Assembly (NCBI RefSeq): GCF_018614195.1
Contig: NZ_JAGGOT010000057.1
Coordinates: 1-59,426, forward strand
Source of the DNA: Streptomyces sp. ISL-43
GTDB taxonomy: Bacteria; Actinomycetota; Actinomycetes; Streptomycetales; Streptomycetaceae
Direction of reading: 5' to 3'
DNA: 59,426 bases
The notes beneath the pieces are model-generated. The model was not told the DNA's origin and did not search any database. It worked only from the letters and a program-made list of their open reading frames with translations. Both the position numbers and the translations under genes were made by a program. Shown here one piece after another: positions 39,339 to 48,313 of this stretch (position 1 is its first letter; each line of letters starts with the position of its first letter).

Positions 39339-40708
39339 GCCGCCTCCTGCAAGGGGTGTACGCGGTGGCGGCCCAGCATGCCGAGCGCGGCATGAGCCGC
39401 GCTCAGTCCACTGCGGACGGCGCTCTCCATGGTCGCGGGCCAACCCGTCGCGGTCCACGCACCGGCGAGGTAGAGCCCCGGCGTGTCGGTCCGCGCGCCG
39501 GGCCGCAGGCGCCCGACACCGGGGGTGGGGGCGAAGGTCGCGGTCCGCTCCCGGGTGACGAAGAAGTCCCGTACCTTGGCGCCGCGCGCGGCGGGCAGCA
39601 GCCGCTCCAGCTCGGGCAGGTACTTGGCGCGCAGGACCGACACGGGCTCGTCGATGTCCTCGTGGGCGACCGACTGGGACAGGGCCAGGTACTGGCCGCC
39701 GTCGGGGAGCCCGGAGGAGTCGGTGCGGTCGAAGACCCACTGGACCGGGGAGCCGAGCGCCGCGAAGAACGGCTGCTTGAGCACCTTGCGGTCGTAGACG
39801 ACGTGCACGTTGAGGATCGGCGCGGTGCCGATGTCGAGGAGCTTGTCCGGGTCGGCGAGCGCGCCGGCCGGGAGCAGCCCGTGCGCCTCGCGCTGCGGGA
39901 CGGCGAGGACGACGGTGCCGGCCTCCAGCGACTCCTGCTCCGTGTCGACCCGCCAGCCGCCTTCCGCCGTACGGGAGATCCCGGTGACCCGGGTGCGCAG
40001 TTCGGTGCGGACGCCGGCCGCGTCGAGGGCCTTGCGGGCGAGGGTGTCGTGCAGGTCACCGAGCGGTACGCGGGCCCAGCCGATGTCGGCCGCGCCGTTC
40101 TCGGAGAGCAGGCCGGTCTTGAAGACCATGGCGGCCAGGCCCAGCGAGGACTGCTCGGCGGTCGCGTTGAGGGTGGCGATGCCGACGAGGTCCCACAGCG
40201 CCTCGATGGTGCGCGGGCTCTGGCCGTAGCGGGCGAGCCAGGTCGCGAAGTCCAGGCCGTCGAGCGCCGGGTCGGCGGGGTCGAGGCGGCGCAGCGCCAG
40301 GGCGGCGCGCCCGACGCTCGCCCGCTCGGCGAGCGAGAGGTGGGGGTAGCGGGCGAGGGAGCCCGCCAGGTGCAGCGGTACGGGCAGGGCGCTGCGGCGC
40401 AGCCGGCCGAGCCGGGGGCCGCCGGGGTGGGCGACGTCGAGGACGGGTACGTCGAGCCGGTCCTGGAGGGGCGCCAGGTCGGCGCCCCCGACGCGGTCGA
40501 GGAACCACCGGTAGGCGGTGCAGCAGCGCAGGTAGACGTGCTGGCCGTTGTCCACGGTCAGGTCGCCGCGCTTGAAGGAGAAGGCGAGGCCGCCGAGCCT
40601 GGGCCGGCCCTCCAGCAGGGTCACCCGCAGGCCCGCGCCGGCGAGTTCCAGCGCGGTGGTCACACCGGCGAGACCGCCGCCGACGACCACGGCGTGGTGC
40701 GCGGTCAT
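39335..40708 (-). CDS. hpnE: Hydroxysqualene dehydroxylase HpnE
   Basis: The product has 457 residues, an FAD-dependent amine-oxidase-fold protein with the dinucleotide-binding VVVGGGLAGVTTALELAGAG at the N terminus. FSFKRGDLTVDNGQHVYLRC and the C-terminal GLYLAGAWTATGWPATMESAV match HpnE. It reduces hydroxysqualene to squalene with FADH2. The ATG has GGAGGA upstream. Confidence 0.9.
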   Translation of the reverse strand: MTAHHAVVVGGGLAGVTTALELAGAGLRVTLLEGRPRLGGLAFSFKRGDLTVDNGQHVYLRCCTAYRWFLDRVGGADLAPLQDRLDVPVLDVAHPGGPRLGRLRRSALPVPLHLAGSLARYPHLSLAERASVGRAALALRRLDPADPALDGLDFATWLARYGQSPRTIEALWDLVGIATLNATAEQSSLGLAAMVFKTGLLSENGAADIGWARVPLGDLHDTLARKALDAAGVRTELRTRVTGISRTAEGGWRVDTEQESLEAGTVVLAVPQREAHGLLPAGALADPDKLLDIGTAPILNVHVVYDRKVLKQPFFAALGSPVQWVFDRTDSSGLPDGGQYLALSQSVAHEDIDEPVSVLRAKYLPELERLLPAARGAKVRDFFVTRERTATFAPTPGVGRLRPGARTDTPGLYLAGAWTATGWPATMESAVRSGLSAAHAALGMLGRHRVHPLQEAA

Positions 40709-40802
40709 ACGTCCTCCTCCGTCTCTGCGACAGACGCCGCCGCTCGCAGCGGGGTTGCTCCCGTTCGGTTCGCGGGCACGGGCGGGCCGCCCGCCGCCGC
40801 CA

Positions 40803-41774
40803 TCAGAACCGCCTCCTGGCGCTCTGGCGCGCGATGGTCCGCGCGTCGAGGCCGGAGAGTCCGCGGACGGCCACGTACGCCTTCTCGTGCGGCGGCAGCG
40901 AGACCCGGCCGCGGAGCACTGCCTCGGGCTCGCGCTCGATGCGGTCCAGGAGGCGCCGGTAGATGCCGGCCATGGCGGCGACGCAGGCGCCGCTGCGCCG
41001 GTCGAGCATGGGCAGCAGCCGGTAGCCCTCGACGAACAGCGCGCGGGCGCGGCGGACTTCGTGGTGGACGAGCCCGGCGAAGTCTGAGCCGGCGGGCATC
41101 CGGTCGCTGTGGAAGCCCTCGGAGCAGCCGAACTTGGCCAGGTCCTCGGCGGGCAGGTAGGTGCGGCCGTTGGCCGCGTCCTCCCGGACGTCCCGCAGGA
41201 TGTTCGTGAGCTGCAGCGCCAGGCCGAGGGTGTCGGCGTACTCCCCGGCCCGTGCCGCGTCGGGGCCGCCGGCGTTCGCCGTGCCGAACACCCCCAGCGA
41301 GAGCCGGCCGATGGCGCCGGCCACGCAGCGGCAGTAGACCTTGAGGTCGTCCCAGGTCTCGTACGTCTCGCCGCGCACGTCCATCAGGACGCCGTCGATG
41401 AGCTCGTCGAGCCCTTCGAGCGGGATCGGGAAGCGGCGGGCGGCGTGCGCGAGGGCGACGGCGACGGGGTCGGTGTCGTCCTCGTCGATCCTCTCGGCGC
41501 GGATCCGGCCGAGGAGGGAACGCGTCTCCTCCAGCCGGGCCAGTTTGACCTCGGGCGGCAGCGTGCCGTCGCCGATGTCGTCGACCCGCCGGGAGAAGGC
41601 GTACAGCGCGGACATCGCCTGCCGCTTGTCGGCGGGAAGCAGCCGGATGCCGTAGGCGAAGTTGCGCGCCTGCGCGCCGGTGACGGCCTCGCAGTAGCTG
41701 TATGCCGCCAGTACGGGTGCGGACGGGGCGCCCGGTGCGGACGCGTGTGTGGGGCCCTCCACGGTCGGGCTCAC
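40803..41774 (-). CDS. hpnD: Presqualene diphosphate synthase HpnD
   Basis: The product has 323 residues of the squalene/phytoene synthase family. The first Asp motif is in ALYAFSRRVDDIGDGTLPPE and the second in LQLTNILRDVREDAANGRTY. LSLGVFG and YLPAEDLAKFG also fit HpnD. It makes presqualene diphosphate from two farnesyl diphosphates. The start overlaps hpnC by 4 bp (GTGA). A 94-bp gap separates it from hpnE. Confidence 0.9.
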   Translation of the reverse strand: MSPTVEGPTHASAPGAPSAPVLAAYSYCEAVTGAQARNFAYGIRLLPADKRQAMSALYAFSRRVDDIGDGTLPPEVKLARLEETRSLLGRIRAERIDEDDTDPVAVALAHAARRFPIPLEGLDELIDGVLMDVRGETYETWDDLKVYCRCVAGAIGRLSLGVFGTANAGGPDAARAGEYADTLGLALQLTNILRDVREDAANGRTYLPAEDLAKFGCSEGFHSDRMPAGSDFAGLVHHEVRRARALFVEGYRLLPMLDRRSGACVAAMAGIYRRLLDRIEREPEAVLRGRVSLPPHEKAYVAVRGLSGLDARTIARQSARRRF

Positions 41775-42745
41775 CCCTTTCTCGGCGCTGTGCGCAGGAC
41801 GGCGGCCACCTCGCGGAGCAGGCCGCTCTTGGTGGGCTTGGGCGGGCCGGGCAGGACGTCGAAGCCGGCGGCGGTGACGGCTCGAAGGGCGGCGCGCCCT
41901 CCCCCGACGAAGCCCGCGAGCAGCAGCCGGAGCCTTCCGTGGACGCTGCCCACGAGCGGTGTGCCCTCGTCCAGGAGATCCCGCGCGCGCTCGGTTTCGA
42001 AGGCGATCAGGGAGCGTACGGACGCTCCGGCGGACGGGGCCCTCAGGTCGGCCTCGGCCACGTGGAAGCGGCGCATGTCCTCGCCCGGGAGGTAGATCCG
42101 GTCGCGGCCGAGGTCCTCGGCGACGTCCTGGAGGTGTTCGGCGATCTGCAGGGCGGTGCAGACGGCGTCGGAGCGGCGGATCCGCTCGGGGGTGGCGGTG
42201 CCGGTGAGCTGGAGCACGAGGCGGCCCACCGGGTTGGCGGAGAGCTCGCAGTAGCCGAGGAGGTCGCGGTACGTCGCGTAGCGCGCGACCCGCTGGTCCT
42301 GGCGGTTGGCCTCGATGAGTCCGAGGAACGGCTCGGGGGTGAGCCCGTGGGCGCGTACGACGGGCTGCAGGGCCAGCATCAGGGGGTGGCGCGGGGGGCC
42401 GCCGGGGCCGCCGAAGACGCGCTTCAGGTCTGCCTCGAAGGCGTCGAGCACGGCGAGCCGGTCGTCCGCGGCGGCGGGGTCGAGGCCGAGGAGGGCCGCG
42501 TCGCGGCCGCCCGGGGCGAGGTCTCCGTCGCCGATGTCGTCGACCAGGCGGGCGTACCCGTAGACCGCCATCAGACCCTCGCGCCAGGCGCGGGGCAGGA
42601 AGGCGGGGGCGACGGGGAAGTTCTCGCTGCGGGCCTTGCCGAGGGTCGCGCCCGTGACGGCGGAAAAATCGTCGGAGGTGCCGGGAGCGCCGGAGTTTTC
42701 GGGGACCGCGTGCGGCCGGGAGCTGATGCCGTGCCCCGGGGTCAC
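41771..42745 (-). CDS. hpnC: Hydroxysqualene synthase HpnC
   Basis: The product has 324 residues of the squalene/phytoene synthase family with MAVYGYARLVDDIGDGDLAP and the second Asp motif ALQIAEHLQDVAEDLGRDRI. HpnC turns presqualene diphosphate into hydroxysqualene. It has the usual companion arrangement with HpnD. GTG 42745 overlaps the stop of a 21-codon upstream ORF (42742-42807) by 4 bp, so it may be expressed by coupling. Confidence 0.9.
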   Translation of the reverse strand: MTPGHGISSRPHAVPENSGAPGTSDDFSAVTGATLGKARSENFPVAPAFLPRAWREGLMAVYGYARLVDDIGDGDLAPGGRDAALLGLDPAAADDRLAVLDAFEADLKRVFGGPGGPPRHPLMLALQPVVRAHGLTPEPFLGLIEANRQDQRVARYATYRDLLGYCELSANPVGRLVLQLTGTATPERIRRSDAVCTALQIAEHLQDVAEDLGRDRIYLPGEDMRRFHVAEADLRAPSAGASVRSLIAFETERARDLLDEGTPLVGSVHGRLRLLLAGFVGGGRAALRAVTAAGFDVLPGPPKPTKSGLLREVAAVLRTAPRKG

Positions 42746-42807
42746 CGCCCGCCGCCCGTGGCGGGGACGGCCGTCGTGCCTGGGGGCCGGAGAATTCCCG
42801 TAGCCAT
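42742..42807 (-). CDS. Possible 21-residue leader ORF of hpnC
   Basis: ATG 42807 opens MATGILRPPGTTAVPATGGGR, and its stop overlaps the hpnC GTG by 4 bp. GGGAG lies 12 bases upstream. hpnC itself has no good Shine-Dalgarno, so coupling to this short ORF would make sense. The peptide is proline- and glycine-rich with no family. A chance frame cannot be ruled out. Confidence 0.4.
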   Translation of the reverse strand: MATGILRPPGTTAVPATGGGR

Positions 42808-43076
42808 TGCCGTCACATCTCCCGTTCTACACTGCCAACCCAATACATCCCATTTCGGACACGCCGCCGGGCTTTCACCGGGGTGTCCCAGGCTATTCAC
42901 CTGTATGGAATCGTCCCCTCTTGCCCGCGATTGAGGCCTGGCCCAGCTTACGCTGTACAACGGCGCGACGGCTCGACGGGTATTCGGTCCACTACCGAAT
43001 GTCGCCCGCGGAAATAGCGCTCCACGGCATGCCACGGCCCCCGCCGCGCGAAGCAGCGGGGGCCGGCGGCGTTCCG
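42808..43076. other. Hopanoid promoter region and terminator of the ABC operon
   Basis: The upstream half should carry the hopanoid promoter on the minus strand, but no clear -35/-10 pair is seen (TAGAAC near 42825 is a candidate). At 43036-43064, GGCCCCCGC pairs with GCGGGGGCC around an 11-nt loop, 12 bp past the stop of the ABC ATPase gene. That is a good terminator for the leftward operon. Confidence 0.6.
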
Positions 43077-43856
43077 TCAGCTGGTCGCCTTCTCGTATGC
43101 CGAGACGACTTCCTCGGTGGGGCCGTCCATCAGGAGTTCGCCCCGCTCCAGCCACAGCACCCGGTCGCAGGTGTCGCGGATGGAGTTGTTGTTGTGGCTC
43201 ACCAGGAATACCGTGCCGGCGCTCTTGCGGAGTTCCCGGATGCGCGCCTCGGAACGCACCTGGAACTTCCGGTCACCGGTGGCCAGAGCCTCGTCGATCA
43301 TCAGGACGTCGTGGTCCTTGGCCGCGGCGATGGAGAAACGCAGTCGCGCGGCCATGCCGGAGGAGTACGTGCGCATCGGCAGGGAGATGAAGTCCCCCTT
43401 CTCGTTGATGCCCGAGAAGTCGACGATGCCCTGGTAGCGCTCCTTGACCTGCTCGCGGCTCATGCCCATGGCGAGACCGCCGAGGACCACGTTGCGCTCA
43501 CCGGTGAGGTCGTTCATCAGCGCCGCGTTGACACCCAGCAGCGAGGGCTGGCCGTCGGTGTAGACCTTGCCGGCCTCGCAGGGCAGCAGACCCGCGATGG
43601 CGCGCAGCAGCGTCGACTTGCCGGAGCCGTTGGAGCCGATGAGGCCGATGGCCTCGCCGCGGTACGCCGTGAAGGAGACGCCGCGCACGGCGTGGACCCG
43701 GCGGACGCCCGGGGAGTCGCCCTTGCCCCGGCGGACTATCTTGCTCAGCGCGGCAGTGGCGCTGCCCCTGCCGGAGCTGCCGGTGTTGACCCGGTAGACG
43801 ATGTGCACGTCGTCGGCGATGACGGTGGGGACGTGCCCCCGGTTGTTCTCAGCCAC
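43077..43856 (-). CDS. Polysaccharide/polyol-phosphate ABC exporter, ATP-binding subunit (TagH-like)
   Basis: The product has 259 residues. Walker A is GLIGSNGSGKSTLLRAIAGL, the signature MRTYSSGMAARLRFSIAAA, and Walker B DVLMIDEALATGDRKFQVRS. The VIADDVHIVYRVN N terminus and the SSGM signature in place of LSGG are typical of TagH/Wzt-type exporters. It drives export of a lipid-linked surface polymer with the permease at 43849. The ATG overlaps the permease stop by 8 bp. Confidence 0.92.
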   Translation of the reverse strand: MAENNRGHVPTVIADDVHIVYRVNTGSSGRGSATAALSKIVRRGKGDSPGVRRVHAVRGVSFTAYRGEAIGLIGSNGSGKSTLLRAIAGLLPCEAGKVYTDGQPSLLGVNAALMNDLTGERNVVLGGLAMGMSREQVKERYQGIVDFSGINEKGDFISLPMRTYSSGMAARLRFSIAAAKDHDVLMIDEALATGDRKFQVRSEARIRELRKSAGTVFLVSHNNNSIRDTCDRVLWLERGELLMDGPTEEVVSAYEKATS

Positions 43857-44778
43857 GGCCGTAACGCTCCTCAGCCTTCCAGAAATACACGAAACCGCCG
43901 AGGCCGATCAGGACCGCCCAGCCGACGGCGAAAGCCCAGACGTGCGGCGGGAGGTTCTCCCGGCCGTAGCCGTCGATGAGCGCGAAGCGGACCAGGTCCA
44001 TGTAGATCGCGGCCGGGTTCCACTGGAGCGCGTCCGCGATCCACGCGGGCTTGCCCTTGAGCATCTCGCTGATCGAGAACATGACGCCCGAGGCGTACAT
44101 CCACGTACGCGTGACGAACGGCATGAGCTGCGCGAGGTCGGGGGTCTTGGAACCCATCCGGCCGAAGATCAGCGCGAGGCCGGTGTTGAAGGCGAACTGG
44201 AGGACCAGCGCCGGGATGACCAGCAGCCAGGACAGCTTCGGATAGTTGCCGAAGCCGACCGCGACGAAGAACACGACGATCATCGAGAACATCAGCTGCT
44301 GGAGCTGCTGCAGCGAGAAGGAGATCGGCAGCGAGGCCCGCGGGAAGTGCAGGGCGCGGACCAGGCCGATGTTGGCCGGGATCGCCCTGACACCCGCCAT
44401 CAGCGAGCTCTGCGTGAAGGTGAAGACGAAGACGCCGATCACCAGGAAGGGGATGTAGTCGTCCTTGTCGATGCCGCGGCCGGCGTCCAGGATCAGGCCG
44501 AAGATCAGGTAATAGACCAGTGCGTTCAGAAGTGGGGTCGCCACCTGCCAGATCTGGCCGAGCTTCGCCTGGCTGTACTGGGCCATCAGCTTGGCGCGGG
44601 AGAACGCCACGATGAAGTGGCGCCGGTCCCACAGCTGCCGCACGTATTCGGCCAGACCCGGCCGGGCGCCGCTGACGGACAGGCCGTACTTCCTGGCGAG
44701 CTCCGCGGGGGTCAGCCCCGCGTCTTCGGACGGCGGCTTGCTCGTGGCGAGGGCGCCGTCCTGGGTTGTGTCACTCAC
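43849..44778 (-). CDS. ABC exporter permease (TagG-like, ABC-2 type)
   Basis: The product has 309 residues with six predicted membrane helices after a cytoplasmic N terminus of about 70 residues. LWDRRHFIVAFSRAKLMAQY..LGQIWQVATPLLNALVYYLIFGL and VFTFTQSSLMAGVRAIPANIGLVRALHFPRA match the polysaccharide ABC-2 family. I use GTG 44778 (VSDTTQDGALATS), the usual N terminus, rather than the ORF limit. It pairs with the ATPase at 43077. Confidence 0.9.
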   Translation of the reverse strand: MSDTTQDGALATSKPPSEDAGLTPAELARKYGLSVSGARPGLAEYVRQLWDRRHFIVAFSRAKLMAQYSQAKLGQIWQVATPLLNALVYYLIFGLILDAGRGIDKDDYIPFLVIGVFVFTFTQSSLMAGVRAIPANIGLVRALHFPRASLPISFSLQQLQQLMFSMIVVFFVAVGFGNYPKLSWLLVIPALVLQFAFNTGLALIFGRMGSKTPDLAQLMPFVTRTWMYASGVMFSISEMLKGKPAWIADALQWNPAAIYMDLVRFALIDGYGRENLPPHVWAFAVGWAVLIGLGGFVYFWKAEERYGRG

Positions 44779-44873
44779 AAGATGAAACTTTCCGTCTTCA
44801 TGATGCGGCAGAAGTGGCATCGGGCCTGAGGCACTCGGATCGTGATCGCGTCATGTTCTCAGACGCGAGCGTG

Positions 44874-45758
44874 CTAGATGACAGGCGGTCGGCCCAGCCG
44901 GGTCAGCCGCCAGACCGTACGCCACTTCATGGGGCGCCGGGGACCGCAGGAGGTGGTCCATCCCTCCTTGAACCCGCCGAACCACGCCTTGAGCGCCGGC
45001 GCCGAGGGCCTGCGCAGGAGCGTCAGAACGAGCCAGACGCCCACGTAGACCGGGACCAGCGGGGCGGGCAGGTTGCGGCGGGCGAGCCACACCCGGTTGC
45101 GGGCCACCATACGGTGGTAGACCGCGTGCCGGGAGGGGGCCGTCGTGGGGTGCAGGAGCACCATGTCCGCGCGGTAGTCGATCAGCCACCCCGCGTCGAG
45201 CGCCCGCCAGGCCAGATCGGTTTCCTCGTGGGCGTAGAAGAACTCCCCCGGCAGTGTTCCGACCTGCTCGAACACCTTCGTGCGGACGGCGTTGGCGCCC
45301 CCCAGGAAGGTGGTCACGCGGGAGGAGCGCATCGGGTCGGAGGCGCGCAGCCGGGGCACGTGGCGGCGCTGGGTCTCGCCCGTCTGCGGATCGGCGATCC
45401 GGAAGCTGACGATCCCGAGCGCGGGGTCCTCGGCGAAGGCCTGCCGGCACAGCTCGGCGGTGTCGGTGCGCTCCAGCAGCCCGTCGTCGTCGAGGAAGAG
45501 CAGGGCGTCCACATCGCTGCCGCCGGGGCCGAAGGCCTCGATGCCGACGTTGCGGCCGCCCGGGATGCCCAGGTTCTCGGGGAGGTCGACCGTACGGACT
45601 CCTTCGGGGACCCCGCTGACCTTCACTCCCTGGCCGACGACGACCACCTGTACGGGGTCGCCGTCCTGGCGGGCCACCGAGTCGAGGAGGGCCTTGAGGT
45701 CGTCGGGGCGGTTGCCCATGGTGATGACGACGGCGCCCAGGCGCATCGGGGCGCTCAC
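44874..45758 (-). CDS. Glycosyltransferase family 2 protein
   Basis: The product has 294 residues. GAVVITMGNRPDDLKALLDS opens the GT-A fold and LLFLDDDGLLERTD gives the DxD motif. FLGGANAVRTKVFEQVGTLP and FYAHEETDLAWRALDAGWLI are typical of GT2 enzymes. A C-terminal hydrophobic stretch (LVPVYVGVWLVLTLL) suggests membrane association. GTG 45758 overlaps the stop of the upstream phosphotransferase gene by 4 bp (GTGA). It probably decorates the lipid or polymer made by this block. Confidence 0.9.
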   Translation of the reverse strand: MSAPMRLGAVVITMGNRPDDLKALLDSVARQDGDPVQVVVVGQGVKVSGVPEGVRTVDLPENLGIPGGRNVGIEAFGPGGSDVDALLFLDDDGLLERTDTAELCRQAFAEDPALGIVSFRIADPQTGETQRRHVPRLRASDPMRSSRVTTFLGGANAVRTKVFEQVGTLPGEFFYAHEETDLAWRALDAGWLIDYRADMVLLHPTTAPSRHAVYHRMVARNRVWLARRNLPAPLVPVYVGVWLVLTLLRRPSAPALKAWFGGFKEGWTTSCGPRRPMKWRTVWRLTRLGRPPVI

Positions 45759-46534
45759 TTCAGCCTGCTCGAAGCGAGGACCGACACCAGGTGCAGGACG
45801 GTCTGCAGGAGCGCGATGCCCGCGAGTACGGCGACACCCAGCCGGGAGAAGAACAGGTCGCCGCGGACCTGGTCCAGGACGGCCAGCACCAGGATGAGCA
45901 GCGAGGCCTCGATGCCGAGGACCAGGCGGTGGAACTTGAGCGCGGCGGCGGCCCGGCGGGCGAACGCCATGCCGGACGAGCGCGGCACGGCCGCCGCGTC
46001 CTTGACCACGGGCTTGCCGGCCTGGTGGCGGGCGACGCCGACCAGGTCGGTCTCGGCCTTGATCAGGATCGCGCCGAGCGCGGCCAGGGTGCCCAGGAAG
46101 GCCCACAGCCAGTCGATGCGCCCGCTGCCCCACAGGTCCGCGGCGCGCAGGCCGAAGCCGACCAGCACCGCCGCGTCGCACAGGTAGGCACCGACGCGGT
46201 CCAGGTAGACCCCGGACAGCGAGAACTGCTTCTTCCAGCGGGCGACCTCGCCGTCGACGCAGTCGAGCAGCAGGTACAGCTGGACCGCGACCACGCCGAG
46301 GACGGCGCCCCAGACGCCCGGCACCAGCAGGGCCGGGGCCGCGAGGACGCCGGCGAGGGTCATCACGTAGGTCAGCTGGTTCGGCGTGACCTTGGTGGTG
46401 ACCAGGAGGCGGGTGATGCGCAGGGAGATCTCGCGCATGTAGAGGCGCCCGCCCCAGTGCTCGCCGCTGACCCGGTCCTTGACGCCCGCCGGGTGAACGA
46501 CGGGCCGGAGTTCAGCTACGGATGGTCTTGGCAT
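45755..46534 (-). CDS. CDP-alcohol phosphatidyltransferase family protein
   Basis: The product has 259 residues. The signature DCVDGEVARWKKQFSLSGVY, continuing LDRVGAYLCD, matches D-x2-DG-x2-AR-x8-G-x3-D-x3-D. Five or six membrane helices follow, with a C-terminal helix LAGIALLQTVLHLV. It transfers a phospho-alcohol from a CDP-activated donor to an acceptor alcohol at the membrane. It overlaps the dehydrogenase gene at its start by 23 bp. It has no archaetidyl/phosphatidylserine type-specific signature that I can name. Confidence 0.9.
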   Translation of the reverse strand: MPRPSVAELRPVVHPAGVKDRVSGEHWGGRLYMREISLRITRLLVTTKVTPNQLTYVMTLAGVLAAPALLVPGVWGAVLGVVAVQLYLLLDCVDGEVARWKKQFSLSGVYLDRVGAYLCDAAVLVGFGLRAADLWGSGRIDWLWAFLGTLAALGAILIKAETDLVGVARHQAGKPVVKDAAAVPRSSGMAFARRAAAALKFHRLVLGIEASLLILVLAVLDQVRGDLFFSRLGVAVLAGIALLQTVLHLVSVLASSRLK

Positions 46535-47573
46535 AATCGGCGTAAGCGTCCCTGATCTCGGCTGCGGACAAGTTGAGGTGCTCCAGGATCGTGAAGCGTC
46601 CCGGACGGGTCTGGGGGGCGTACTCGACGGCCGCGACGAACTCGTCCACGCTGAACCCGATCTCCTCGGGGAGGACGGGCAGGCCGTGCCGGCGCAGCAC
46701 CTCGACGAAGAGCCCGGACTGCGCGGCGGCGCCGCGCAGGTGCATGGCGAAGGCGGCGCCGAGGCCGACCTGCTCGCCGTGGAGCGCGGAGCGCCCGGGG
46801 TAGAGAAGGTCGAAGGCGTGGCTGATCTCGTGGCAGGCGCCGGACGACGGGCGGGTGTCCCCGCTGATCGACATGGCGATGCCGGAGAGGACGAGCGCCT
46901 CGGACAGCACGGTGAGGAACTCGTCGTCGCCGACGCAGCCGGGGTGGCGCAGCACGGACTCGCCGGCGGTACGGGCCATGGCGGCGGCCAGGCCGTCGAC
47001 GGACTCGCCGTTGAGGCGGTGCGAGAGCTCCCAGTCGGCGATGGCCGAGATGTTGGAGATCGCGTCGCCGATGCCGGCCCGGACGAACCGCGCCGGGGCC
47101 TCCTTGATGACGTCGAGGTCGACGACCATCGCGATCGGCATGGGGACTCCGTAGGAGCCCCGGCCGTTGTCGTTGTCCAGGATGGACACCGGCGAGCAGA
47201 TGCCGTCGTGGGAGAGGTTGGTGGCGACGGCCACCATCGGCAGCCCGACCCGCGCCGCGGCGTACTTCGCCACGTCGATGATCTTGCCGCCGCCCAGGCC
47301 CACGACGGCGTCGTAGCGGCGGCCCTTTATGTCGTCGGCGAGCTTGACCGCGGAGTCGATGGTCCCGTCGACGACGGGGTACCAGTCGGCGTGCGGCAGT
47401 ACGGGCTCCAGCTTGGCGCGCAGCACCGCGCCGGAGCCGCCGCTGATCGCGATCGCGAGCTTGCCGGACGTGGAGACGCGCTGGTCGGCCAGGAGGCCGG
47501 CCAGATCGTCCATCGCCCCGCGGCTGATGTCGACGACGACGGGCGAGGGGATGAGCCGCGTCAGTACAGGCAT
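46512..47573 (-). CDS. Iron-containing alcohol dehydrogenase, glycerol-1-phosphate dehydrogenase-like
   Basis: The product has 353 residues. VGLGGGKIIDVAKYAAARVG binds NAD(P). ATNLSHDGICSPVS and the metal ligands in SSGACHEISHAFDLLYP and ALHGEQVGLGAAFAMH match the Fe-ADH_2 family, which includes archaeal glycerol-1-phosphate dehydrogenase and Bacillus AraM. It would reduce dihydroxyacetone phosphate or a similar ketose phosphate to a polyol phosphate. ATG 47573 (MPVLTRLIPSPVVV) is chosen on homology; the start overlaps the nucleotidyltransferase by 13 bp. Confidence 0.85.
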   Translation of the reverse strand: MPVLTRLIPSPVVVDISRGAMDDLAGLLADQRVSTSGKLAIAISGGSGAVLRAKLEPVLPHADWYPVVDGTIDSAVKLADDIKGRRYDAVVGLGGGKIIDVAKYAAARVGLPMVAVATNLSHDGICSPVSILDNDNGRGSYGVPMPIAMVVDLDVIKEAPARFVRAGIGDAISNISAIADWELSHRLNGESVDGLAAAMARTAGESVLRHPGCVGDDEFLTVLSEALVLSGIAMSISGDTRPSSGACHEISHAFDLLYPGRSALHGEQVGLGAAFAMHLRGAAAQSGLFVEVLRRHGLPVLPEEIGFSVDEFVAAVEYAPQTRPGRFTILEHLNLSAAEIRDAYADYAKTIRS

Positions 47574-48313
47574 GCGATCGTCCGGCCCTTGGCGAGGTCG
47601 TCGTGGTTGTCGATCTCGACCCACTTGACGTCCCCTATGGGGGCCACGTCGATGGTGAAACCGTCATCGACGAGCTGCTGGTAGCCGTCCTCGTAGTAGA
47701 GGTCGGGGTCGCGCTCGAAGGTGGTCTTCAGGGCCTCGGCCAGGGCCTCGGCCGCCTCGGGCTCGATGAGGGTGACGCCGATGTACTCGCCGGTCGCGGT
47801 GGCCGGGTCCATCAGCTTGGTGATCCGCCGGACGCCCTTCTCGCCGTCGGTGATGACCTTCATCTCCTCGTCGGCCAGGTGCTTGACCGTGTCGAGGGCG
47901 AGGATGATCTTCTGGCCCTGACCGCGGGCGGCGAGCAGGGTCTTCTCGACGGAGACCGGGTGGACGGTGTCGCCGTTGGCGAGGATCACGCCCTGTCCCA
48001 GGACGTCCCGCGCGCACCACAGGGAGTAGGCGTTGTTCCACTCCTCGGCCTTGTCGTTGTCGATCAGCGTGATCTTGACGCCGTACTTGGCCTCCAGGGC
48101 CTCCCGGCGCTCGTAGACGGCTTCCTTGCGGTAGCCGACGACGATGGCGACCTCGGTGAGGCCGACCTCGGCGAAGTTGCCGAGCGTCAGGTCGAGGACC
48201 GTGATGCTCTCCTCGTCACCTTCGGGGCCGACGGGCACGAGGGCCTTGGGCAGGGTGTCGGTGTAGGGACGCAGGCGGCGTCCGGCACCGGCAGCGAGGA
48301 CGAGGCCGATCAT
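47561..48313 (-). CDS. Nucleotidyltransferase (phosphocholine/polyol-phosphate cytidylyltransferase-like)
   Basis: The product has 250 residues. MIGLVLAAGAGRRLRPYTDT with LPKALVPVG is the NTP-transferase signature. EWNNAYSLWCARD and GVILANGDTVHP hold the metal-binding Asp. EYIGVTLIEPEAA and WVEIDNHDDLAKGR resemble CTP-using enzymes that make CDP-choline or CDP-inositol. It would activate the phosphopolyol made by the neighbouring dehydrogenase. The ATG overlaps the stop of the upstream gene by 4 bp. Confidence 0.88.
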   Translation of the reverse strand: MIGLVLAAGAGRRLRPYTDTLPKALVPVGPEGDEESITVLDLTLGNFAEVGLTEVAIVVGYRKEAVYERREALEAKYGVKITLIDNDKAEEWNNAYSLWCARDVLGQGVILANGDTVHPVSVEKTLLAARGQGQKIILALDTVKHLADEEMKVITDGEKGVRRITKLMDPATATGEYIGVTLIEPEAAEALAEALKTTFERDPDLYYEDGYQQLVDDGFTIDVAPIGDVKWVEIDNHDDLAKGRTIACLY

